From Pseudoalteromonas galatheae (GTDB lineage Bacteria > Pseudomonadota > Gammaproteobacteria > Enterobacterales > Alteromonadaceae), in contig NZ_PNCO02000001.1 in assembly GCF_005886105.2 (NCBI RefSeq), positions 3,052,501 to 3,116,500 of the forward strand: a stretch of DNA of 64,000 bases. The letters run 5' to 3'. Position 1 is the stretch's first letter. Each line of letters opens with the position of its first letter. The position numbers were made by a program, and so were the translations under genes. The notes beneath the pieces were generated by a model, which saw only the letters and a list, made by a program, of their open reading frames with translations, was not told where the DNA came from and did no database searches. Shown here piece after piece: positions 57,499 through 64,000 of this stretch.

Positions 57499-57528
57499 TA
57501 GTCAATAGCAATTTTCGGTGCTATAATG
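57499..57528 (+). promoter_or_regulatory. Probable rpoD promoter
   Basis: TATAAT at 57523-57528; upstream TAGTCA/AGTCAA near 57499-57505 gives a weak -35 at 17-18 bases. Confidence 0.5.
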
Positions 57529-57613
57529 TTCTATTCACTGCGTCATCAAAATTTAGCTGTTAAATAGCTGGCGCCTGTTGTATCAACTTTTCAGAGTGGA
57601 AGCAAATTTCTCT

Positions 57614-59464
57614 ATGGATCAATCTCCTCAGTCACAACTCAAACTTCTGATTCAGAAAGGTAAAGAGCAAGGTTATTTAACTTTTGCAGAAGTTAACGAT
57701 CATCTTCCACAAGACATCATAGACTCAGATCAGGTAGAAGATATCATCAGCATGATCAACGATATGGGTATTCAGGTCTCTGAAAATGCGCCTGATGCTG
57801 ATGAGTTGATGATGCAAGAAACAACAACAGATGAGGATGCTGCGGAAGCAGCAGCTGCGGCATTAGCAACAGTAGAAAAAGAAATTGGCCGCACAACTGA
57901 CCCTGTTCGTATGTATATGCGTGAAATGGGTACGGTTGAACTTCTAACTCGTGAAGGCGAAATCCAAATCGCTAAGCGCATTGAAGAAGGGATCAACCAA
58001 GTACAGATTTCTGTTGCTGAATACCCAGAAGCTATTACTTACCTGCTAGAGCAATGGGACAAGTACGAAGCAGAAGAAATGCGTCTAAGCGACATTGTTT
58101 CTGGTTTCTTTGATCCTAATGCTATTGAGGAAGATGAAGCACCAATTTCAGCAACACACATCGGTTCTGAGCTAAGTGATGAAGACTTAGATGACGAAGA
58201 TGATGATGAAGATGATGACGATGACGACTCAGAAGAAGGCGATTCAGGCCCTGATCCTGAAGAAGCTCGTGAGCATTTTGAACATCTTCGTACATTGTAT
58301 AATACAGCGCGAGAAATTTTTGAAAGTAAAGGTCGCTCGCACCCAGATGCAAAAGCTGCAATTCAGGAAATCGGCGATCACTTCCGTACTTTCAAGTTAG
58401 TACCTAAGCAATTCGACCGCATGGTAAATAACATGCGCGACATGATGGACAAAGTGCGTGTTCAAGAACGTATCATCATGAAACAAGCAGTCCAGATTGC
58501 TAAGGTACCAAAAAAGGTTTTTGTTAAGCACTTTGCTAACAATGAAACCGATACCGCATGGATCGATGCTGAAATTGCATCAGGTGAAAAACATTCGGCA
58601 AAACTTGCTGAAGTAAAACCTGAAATCGAACGTTGTGTTAACAAGCTTAAAGCGTTTGAAGATAGCACGGGTCTTAGCATTGAGCGTATTAAAGACATCA
58701 ACCGTCGCATGAGTATTGGTGAAGCGAAAGCTCGCCGTGCGAAGAAAGAGATGGTTGAAGCGAACTTGCGTCTTGTAATTTCAATCGCTAAAAAATATAC
58801 CAACCGTGGTCTGCAGTTCTTGGATCTGATCCAAGAAGGTAACATCGGTCTGATGAAAGCGGTTGATAAATTTGAATATCGTCGTGGTTATAAGTTTTCA
58901 ACATACGCAACGTGGTGGATCCGTCAGGCGATCACGCGCTCAATTGCGGATCAGGCAAGAACTATCCGTATTCCAGTGCATATGATTGAAACAATCAATA
59001 AGCTGAATCGTATCTCTCGTCAAATGCTACAGGAAATGGGCCGTGAGCCAAGTCCTGAAGAATTGGCAGAACGTATGATGATGCCTGAAGATAAGATCCG
59101 CAAAGTGTTAAAAATCGCCAAAGAGCCAATCTCTATGGAGACACCAATTGGTGATGATGAAGATTCACATCTTGGTGACTTTATCGAAGACACTACTATC
59201 GAGTCGCCGATTGATTCAGCAACGATGGAAAGTCTTCGTGGCGCGACCAACGAAGTACTGGCAGGCCTTACCGCTCGTGAAGCTAAAGTACTACGTATGC
59301 GTTTCGGTATCGATATGAATACAGACCACACGTTAGAAGAAGTGGGTAAACAGTTTGATGTAACACGTGAGCGTATTCGTCAGATTGAAGCTAAAGCGTT
59401 ACGTAAGCTGCGCCACCCTTCTCGCTCAGATCTATTAAAGAGCTTTTTAGACGTTAAGGGCTAA
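57614..59464 (+). CDS. rpoD: Primary sigma factor RpoD (sigma-70)
   Basis: The 616-residue protein shows region 1.1 ([20 protein letters not shown]), the acidic non-conserved segment with a run of Asp/Glu near 190-215, region 2 ([31 protein letters not shown]), region 3, and region 4 ([20 protein letters not shown]). ATG 57614 matches the E. coli start; the frame is open from 57578 but that extension is not conserved. It is the housekeeping sigma factor, last in the cluster. Confidence 0.98.
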   Translation: MDQSPQSQLKLLIQKGKEQGYLTFAEVNDHLPQDIIDSDQVEDIISMINDMGIQVSENAPDADELMMQETTTDEDAAEAAAAALATVEKEIGRTTDPVRMYMREMGTVELLTREGEIQIAKRIEEGINQVQISVAEYPEAITYLLEQWDKYEAEEMRLSDIVSGFFDPNAIEEDEAPISATHIGSELSDEDLDDEDDDEDDDDDDSEEGDSGPDPEEAREHFEHLRTLYNTAREIFESKGRSHPDAKAAIQEIGDHFRTFKLVPKQFDRMVNNMRDMMDKVRVQERIIMKQAVQIAKVPKKVFVKHFANNETDTAWIDAEIASGEKHSAKLAEVKPEIERCVNKLKAFEDSTGLSIERIKDINRRMSIGEAKARRAKKEMVEANLRLVISIAKKYTNRGLQFLDLIQEGNIGLMKAVDKFEYRRGYKFSTYATWWIRQAITRSIADQARTIRIPVHMIETINKLNRISRQMLQEMGREPSPEELAERMMMPEDKIRKVLKIAKEPISMETPIGDDEDSHLGDFIEDTTIESPIDSATMESLRGATNEVLAGLTAREAKVLRMRFGIDMNTDHTLEEVGKQFDVTRERIRQIEAKALRKLRHPSRSDLLKSFLDVKG

Positions 59465-59482
59465 AAAGTAGCAAATAAGATT

Positions 59483-59508
59483 AAGGCCGCTATTCAGCGG
59501 CCTTTTTT
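59483..59508 (+). terminator. rpoD terminator
   Basis: AAGGCCGC-TATTCA-GCGGCCTTTTTT, 18 bases past the stop. Confidence 0.92.
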
Positions 59509-59538
59509 ATATTAATTGGATTAAATAGGTATACACAC

Positions 59539-60411
59539 ATGGCTTGGATCCAAATCCGAATTTATTCAGATAAAGCCGATGCCGATGCGTTAAGCGATAT
59601 GCTTATGGATGTCGGTTGTCCGTCTGTCACATTCATGGATAGTAAAAACAATCCCGTTTACGAACCAAAACCCGGCGAAGTCATCTTATGGCCCGAGACA
59701 ACGGTGATCGGTTTATTTGAAGCGAATCATGATATGCAAGCAGTCGTTGACTTTGTCCAATCACAGTATCACAAGCCGTTGAACTACAAGCTTGAACAGC
59801 TTGAAGACAAAGACTGGGAACGCGAGTGGATGGATAATTTTCACCCGATTAAGTTTGGTGAGAGATTATGGATCTGCCCAAGCTGGCGTGATGTGCCAGA
59901 TCCCAATGCCGTCAATGTGTTACTGGATCCGGGCCTTGCATTTGGTACTGGTACCCATGCCACAACCGCACTTTGCCTGCAATGGCTAGAACAACAAGAC
60001 CTAAGCGGTAAAACGGTCGTTGATTTTGGCTGTGGCTCTGGGATTTTAGGTATCGCAGCAATCAAATTAGGCGCTGAGCGTGTGATTGGTATTGATATCG
60101 ATCCACAAGCGCTTATCGCAAGCCGCGATAATGCCGAGCGTAATGGCGTTGCAGATAAACTAGAAGTGTATTTACCTGAAAACCAGCCGCAATTCAGTGC
60201 TGATATCGTTGTTGCTAATATTCTTGCACAGCCGCTGAGAGAGCTGCACGAAATCATTCTCGGCTTTTTAGGCGATAAAGGCGCCATCGCCATGTCTGGT
60301 ATTTTAGAAGAGCAAGCGCAATCCGTTGCGGATGTTTACGCACCATTTTTAAAGCTAGACAACATTGCTCAACAGGGTGAATGGACGCGCGTCAGCGGTG
60401 TGAAAAAATAA
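59539..60411 (+). CDS. prmA: Ribosomal protein L11 methyltransferase PrmA
   Basis: The 290-residue SAM enzyme trimethylates L11. An N-terminal substrate-binding domain ([20 protein letters not shown]) precedes the Rossmann domain with [35 protein letters not shown] and [10 protein letters not shown]. The length equals E. coli PrmA (293). It starts 75 bases after rpoD with the rpoD terminator between them. Confidence 0.96.
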   Translation: MAWIQIRIYSDKADADALSDMLMDVGCPSVTFMDSKNNPVYEPKPGEVILWPETTVIGLFEANHDMQAVVDFVQSQYHKPLNYKLEQLEDKDWEREWMDNFHPIKFGERLWICPSWRDVPDPNAVNVLLDPGLAFGTGTHATTALCLQWLEQQDLSGKTVVDFGCGSGILGIAAIKLGAERVIGIDIDPQALIASRDNAERNGVADKLEVYLPENQPQFSADIVVANILAQPLRELHEIILGFLGDKGAIAMSGILEEQAQSVADVYAPFLKLDNIAQQGEWTRVSGVKK

Positions 60412-60474
60412 GGCTGCTAACGTAACGCTGACAAAAGTATCAGCGGCTCAATGAAAGTTAGTAAGTTTTAACTG

Positions 60475-60509
60475 GTAAAGCCTGTAATTAACAGGCTTTA
60501 CGCATTTTT
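60475..60509 (+). terminator. prmA terminator
   Basis: GTAAAGCCTGT-AATTA-ACAGGCTTTAC followed by GCATTTTT. Confidence 0.85.
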
Positions 60510-60652
60510 CACAGCTTAAATTTTCGACTCAAATTGTACCTTTAAAATTGTTTTTGCATAAATTTCGTGCAAATTATCTGAGCTCTCAGGTTGTTATCAA
60601 ATGTCAACCCATAAAGTTCAAAAAAAAAGCAATTATGTTCAATTTATAACCT

Positions 60653-60680
60653 TTGATTTTTGCGAAAAAAACCGTAAACT
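60653..60680 (+). promoter_or_regulatory. dusB-fis promoter with GC-rich discriminator
   Basis: TTGATT (60653-60658), 16-base spacer, TAAACT (60675-60680), then TAGCGCCCC before the start point. A GC-rich discriminator marks stringently controlled promoters such as E. coli fis. The rest of the 303-base gap upstream holds the prmA terminator and no gene. Confidence 0.7.
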
Positions 60681-60714
60681 TAGCGCCCCTTGAGGTAAGG
60701 CGGATTAAACTGTA

Positions 60715-61680
60715 GTGCGTATTGGTCCATACCAACTTGAAAACAATCTTATCGTAGCACCAATGGCTGGGATCACCGACAGACCGTTTCGACAACTGTG
60801 TCGACGTCTAGGTGCAGGGCTTGCGGTATCAGAAATGTTGTCTTCAAATCCAAAAGTGTGGAAAACCGATAAGTCGCAAAATCGCATGGATCACAGCGGT
60901 GAATCGGGCATTCGCTCGGTACAAATCGCAGGAGCGGATCCTGAGTTGATGGCGCAAGCAGCACAATTTAATGTCGCAAACGGTGCGCAGATCATAGATA
61001 TCAATATGGGCTGCCCCGCTAAGAAAGTGAACAAGAAGCTTGCAGGCTCAGCATTGTTGCAATATCCAGAGTTGGTTGACGAAATCGTAACCGCTGTGGT
61101 TGCTGCTGTTAACGTACCTGTGTCGTTAAAAATCCGTACAGGATGGGACACAGACAATCGTAACGGTGTTGAGATTGCTCGCATAGCTGAACGTCGAGGC
61201 ATTGCTTCGCTAGCCGTGCATGGCCGTACAAGAGCATGTATGTATAAGGGCGAAGCTGAATACGCCACGATCAGAGAAATTAAACGTTCAGTATCTATTC
61301 CTGTGGTAGCAAATGGTGACATTACGTCTCCTGAAAAAGCGAAGCAGGTGCTGGAATACACGGGCGCAGATGCCATTATGATTGGTCGAGCCGCCCAAGG
61401 TCGTCCTTGGATTTTCCGAGAAATAGACCACTATTTGCAAACCGGTGAACATTTGCCAGAACCTGAAATAGCAGAGGTTCGAGCAATATTGATGGAGCAC
61501 TTAGTAAATCTTCATCAATTCTATGGTGAGCCAATGGGAGCGCGCATCGCACGCAAGCATGTATCTTGGTATTTGCAGGCCCATGACCAAGAAGGTCAAT
61601 TTAGGCGAGTATTCAATGCCTTGGAGACGCCAGAAGCGCAAATCGAGGCATTAGAAGACTATTTTGAAACATTAGGGTGA
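60715..61680 (+). CDS. dusB: tRNA-dihydrouridine synthase DusB
   Basis: The 321-residue flavoenzyme has the FMN/tRNA blocks APMAGITDRPFRQLC, INMGCPAKKVNKKLAGSALL with the catalytic cysteine, KIRTGWD, and GRAAQGRPWIF. It reduces uridine 17 in the tRNA D-loop. Its start is GTG 60715, matching the E. coli MRIG start. It is co-transcribed with fis as in E. coli. Confidence 0.96.
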   Translation: MRIGPYQLENNLIVAPMAGITDRPFRQLCRRLGAGLAVSEMLSSNPKVWKTDKSQNRMDHSGESGIRSVQIAGADPELMAQAAQFNVANGAQIIDINMGCPAKKVNKKLAGSALLQYPELVDEIVTAVVAAVNVPVSLKIRTGWDTDNRNGVEIARIAERRGIASLAVHGRTRACMYKGEAEYATIREIKRSVSIPVVANGDITSPEKAKQVLEYTGADAIMIGRAAQGRPWIFREIDHYLQTGEHLPEPEIAEVRAILMEHLVNLHQFYGEPMGARIARKHVSWYLQAHDQEGQFRRVFNALETPEAQIEALEDYFETLG

Positions 61681-61725
61681 ATGAATTTATTCATCCTTCA
61701 GGCTAACTAAGAAAGAGACATAACG

Positions 61726-62016
61726 ATGTTCGAACAAAATGTGACTTCTCCATTTATTACTAACGCTCATGTTCAGTCACAAGAGAAACCGCAACCTTTG
61801 CGCGATGCAGTTAAAAAAGCTGTACATCACTACCTAAAGCAGCTTAATGGTCAAGACGTACAAGACGTTTATGAGTTAGTTCTTTCTGAGCTTGAAGCAC
61901 CTCTACTTGAAGAGGTTATGACTTATACTCGTGGTAACCAGACTCGTGCAGCGATCCTTTTAGGCATCAACCGTGGCACACTTCGCAAGAAGCTAAAAAA
62001 ATACGGCATGAACTAA
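61726..62016 (+). CDS. fis: Nucleoid protein Fis
   Basis: The 96-residue protein has an N-terminal beta-hairpin region ([13 protein letters not shown]) and a C-terminal HTH ([32 protein letters not shown]). It bends DNA and activates rRNA promoters during fast growth. It follows dusB by 45 bases. The length is close to E. coli (98). Confidence 0.98.
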   Translation: MFEQNVTSPFITNAHVQSQEKPQPLRDAVKKAVHHYLKQLNGQDVQDVYELVLSELEAPLLEEVMTYTRGNQTRAAILLGINRGTLRKKLKKYGMN

Positions 62017-62041
62017 GCACTGCTGGTAAAATTTAGTTGAT

Positions 62042-62067
62042 AAAAAAGCACCTTCGGGTGCTTTTTT
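62042..62067 (+). terminator. dusB-fis terminator
   Basis: AAAAAAGCACC-TTCG-GGTGCTTTTTT: stable UUCG tetraloop and T run. Confidence 0.94.
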
Positions 62068-62227
62068 ATTGTTTAAAATTCAGCAGCTAGCGGACATTTA
62101 TCCTTTTCATATCGCACTTTTCTCATGTTTATCTCGCCTTTTAACATCGTCATCTTAACAATAATGCGCTAAAATACCGGCTTTCTAAGCTAGCCCTTAA
62201 CTAATCATTGAGGAAACCTGAACCATC

Positions 62228-63814
62228 ATGGATATACATCGTCCAATTCGTCGCGCCCTACTAAGCGTGTCAGATAAAACCGGTATCGTTGAATTCGCCA
62301 CAGCACTTGCAGCTCAAGGCGTAGAAATTTTATCAACTGGCGGTACTTGCAAACTACTTGCAGACAACGGCATTAAAGTAACAGAAGTATCTGATTACAC
62401 TGGCCACCCAGAAATCATGGATGGTCGCGTTAAAACGCTTCACCCAAAAGTGCACGGCGGTATCTTAGGACGTCGCGGTCAAGACGAAGACGTCATGACT
62501 GAAAACAATATTTCAGCAATCGATATGGTAGTAGTCAACTTATACCCCTTCGCACAAACTGTTGCGAAAGCTGACTGTAGCCTAGAAGATGCAATCGAAA
62601 ATATCGATATTGGTGGCCCGACTATGGTTCGCGCTGCAGCTAAGAACCACAAAGACGTGACCATTGTTGTAAATGCGAATGACTACAGCCGTGTCATTGA
62701 AGAAATGAAGGCAAACTCTGGTTCTACAACATACAAGACACGCTTCGACCTTGCTATTGCGGCCTACGAGCATACCGCACAGTATGACGGCATGATTGCC
62801 AACTACTTCGGTAAAATGGTTCCGGATTATACGGAAGAAGCAGCAGAGGAAACCAAATTCCCTCGCACTATCAATATGCAATTCACTAAGAAGCAAGATA
62901 TGCGCTACGGTGAAAACTCGCATCAAGACGCTGCTTTTTATGTTGAAAACAACATTGAAGAAGCATCCGTCGCGACGGCTAAACAACTTCAAGGTAAAGC
63001 GCTGTCTTATAACAATATCGCTGATACCGATGCAGCACTTGAGTGTGTTAAAGAGTTTGATAAGCCGGCTTGTGTTATCGTAAAACACGCAAACCCTTGT
63101 GGTGTTGCGGTAGATGAAAACATTCTTGCCGCCTATGACCGCGCATTTAAGACCGACCCGACTTCTGCCTTCGGTGGTATCATCGCCTTTAACCGAGAGC
63201 TAGACGGCGACACGGCGGAAGCCATCGTAGCGCGTCAGTTTGTTGAAGTTATCATCGCGCCGAGCGTATCAGAAGAAGCCGCACAAATCGTTGCTGCAAA
63301 GCAAAATGTACGTTTACTAGAATGTGGTCAGTGGTCAAACAAAACCACAGGTACTGATATTAAGCGTGTTAATGGCGGTATCTTAGTACAAGATCGTGAC
63401 CAAGGTATGGTTGGTTTGGACGACCTTAAGGTGGTTTCGAAACGTCAACCTACAGAGCAAGAACTAAAAGATCTACTGTTCTGCTGGAAAGTCGCTAAAT
63501 TTGTTAAGTCCAACGCGATTGTTTACGCTCGTGATGGGATGACTATTGGTGTGGGCGCTGGCCAAATGAGCCGCGTATACTCTGCAAAAATCGCAGGGAT
63601 TAAAGCCGCAGACGAAAACCTAGAAGTTCCAGGTTCTGTCATGGCTTCTGATGCGTTCTTCCCATTCCGTGATGGCATTGACGCCGCTGCAGCTGCGGGT
63701 ATCACTGCGGTTATCCAGCCGGGTGGTTCAATGCGTGATGAAGAGGTGATTGCCGCCGCTGATGAAGCGGGAATGGCAATGGTGTTTACCGGCATGCGCC
63801 ACTTCCGCCATTAA
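62228..63814 (+). CDS. purH: Bifunctional AICAR transformylase/IMP cyclohydrolase PurH
   Basis: The 528-residue bifunctional enzyme does the last two steps of IMP synthesis. The N-terminal cyclohydrolase (MGS-like) domain has [26 protein letters not shown] and [16 protein letters not shown]. The transformylase domain has [24 protein letters not shown] and the late [14 protein letters not shown]. Length equals E. coli PurH (529). purD, which follows purH in E. coli, does not follow here. Confidence 0.97.
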   Translation: MDIHRPIRRALLSVSDKTGIVEFATALAAQGVEILSTGGTCKLLADNGIKVTEVSDYTGHPEIMDGRVKTLHPKVHGGILGRRGQDEDVMTENNISAIDMVVVNLYPFAQTVAKADCSLEDAIENIDIGGPTMVRAAAKNHKDVTIVVNANDYSRVIEEMKANSGSTTYKTRFDLAIAAYEHTAQYDGMIANYFGKMVPDYTEEAAEETKFPRTINMQFTKKQDMRYGENSHQDAAFYVENNIEEASVATAKQLQGKALSYNNIADTDAALECVKEFDKPACVIVKHANPCGVAVDENILAAYDRAFKTDPTSAFGGIIAFNRELDGDTAEAIVARQFVEVIIAPSVSEEAAQIVAAKQNVRLLECGQWSNKTTGTDIKRVNGGILVQDRDQGMVGLDDLKVVSKRQPTEQELKDLLFCWKVAKFVKSNAIVYARDGMTIGVGAGQMSRVYSAKIAGIKAADENLEVPGSVMASDAFFPFRDGIDAAAAAGITAVIQPGGSMRDEEVIAAADEAGMAMVFTGMRHFRH

Positions 63815-63819
63815 TCAAT

Positions 63820-63851
63820 AAAGCGCGAAACTTATGAGTTTCGCGCTTTTT
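63820..63851 (+). terminator. purH terminator
   Basis: AAAGCGCGAAACT-TATG-AGTTTCGCGCTTTTT, 12-base perfect core, just after the stop. Confidence 0.92.
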
Positions 63852-63914
63852 GTTTCAGCTAATTTCCAGTATTCTGGCTACAGCATAATCATAACAGAAT
63901 GAAGGAAGCTAACG

Positions 63915-64000
63915 ATGAATCTAGGTATGAAATCTCTTGTCGCTGCTGCAGTATTTACCACTTTAGTGGGCTGTAACGCGACAGAATCCAACTCCAGCCA
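63915..64000 (+). CDS. Lipoprotein, N-terminus only (runs off window end)
   Basis: The frame begins at ATG 63915 after GAAGGAAG. It reads MNLGMKSLVAAAVFTTLVGC then NATESNSS: a lipoprotein signal with lipobox LVGC. Only 28 residues are present, so the function cannot be judged. Confidence 0.75.
   Translation, partial: MNLGMKSLVAAAVFTTLVGCNATESNSS

Noticed and set aside
58180..58260. Run of Asp/Glu codons in rpoD as a possible repeat expansion
   Set aside because: E. coli RpoD has the same acidic stretch; it is a normal feature of the non-conserved region.

Overview
The window reads as an ordinary chromosomal segment of a marine gammaproteobacterium of the order Alteromonadales, most likely Pseudoalteromonas. 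The reasons are moderate-to-low GC, a MotX stator protein of the sodium-driven polar flagellum type, an HdfR/MaoP pair, and protein sequences close to but distinct from the E. coli versions (RpoD, DusB, Fis, MutS, RecA). There is no prophage, transposase, CRISPR array or rRNA operon. Two tRNA genes (Arg-CCG, Ala-TGC) are present. Most genes are housekeeping; the interest lies in regulatory DNA and in a few small accessory operons.

Layout. 1-12.2 kb: end of a porin gene, hdfR/maoP, a REC-REC-GGDEF regulator, a decayed rarD, recQ with a small partner, a short Omp85-like outer-membrane protein, a small MscS channel, a convergent operon of retropepsin-like protease, RimK and an AstE/aspartoacylase-like enzyme, an inverted-repeat element, and zntB. 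12.2-20.1 kb: tRNA-Arg, a probable thiamine-salvage operon (SnoaL-like lipoprotein, YkoF-like binding protein, PnuT-like transporter, ThiK-like kinase), a GH109-type exported enzyme, an N-acetylhexosamine kinase with a nucleotidyltransferase, and gabD-like SSADH. 20.1-27.6 kb: the full isc operon (iscR-iscS-iscU-iscA-hscB-hscA-fdx), with trmJ and suhB beyond it as in E. coli. The leader of iscR holds three IscR-type boxes and two overlapping promoters.

27.6-41.8 kb: an enolase-superfamily dehydratase with a class II aldolase, cytochrome c, a DUF2058 protein, an MFS exporter, an aminoacyl-tRNA deacylase-like protein, tRNA-Ala, proBA, a 565-base gap with a strongly folded RNA candidate upstream of a CPA1 cation/proton antiporter, motX, purA, and recA behind a LexA box. 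41.8-54 kb: pncC/mutS, a FadL-type porin, a Fur-box-preceded small membrane protein, an HD-GYP phosphodiesterase, rraB-plsC, rpoH and ftsYEX. A perfect CIRCE operator lies on the rpoH promoter. 54-64 kb: rsmD, the macromolecular synthesis cluster rpsU-yqeY-dnaG-rpoD, prmA, dusB-fis, purH and the start of a lipoprotein gene.

The most notable items are the CIRCE element on the sigma-32 gene, which implies HrcA control of RpoH; the candidate cation-responsive structured RNA at 35785-35921; the RimK operon, which pairs a ligase with two hydrolases; the thiamine and amino-sugar salvage sets; the 270-bp inverted-repeat element at 10913-11183; and the decayed rarD. All calls come from reading the sequence and remembered family features; no database search was run.
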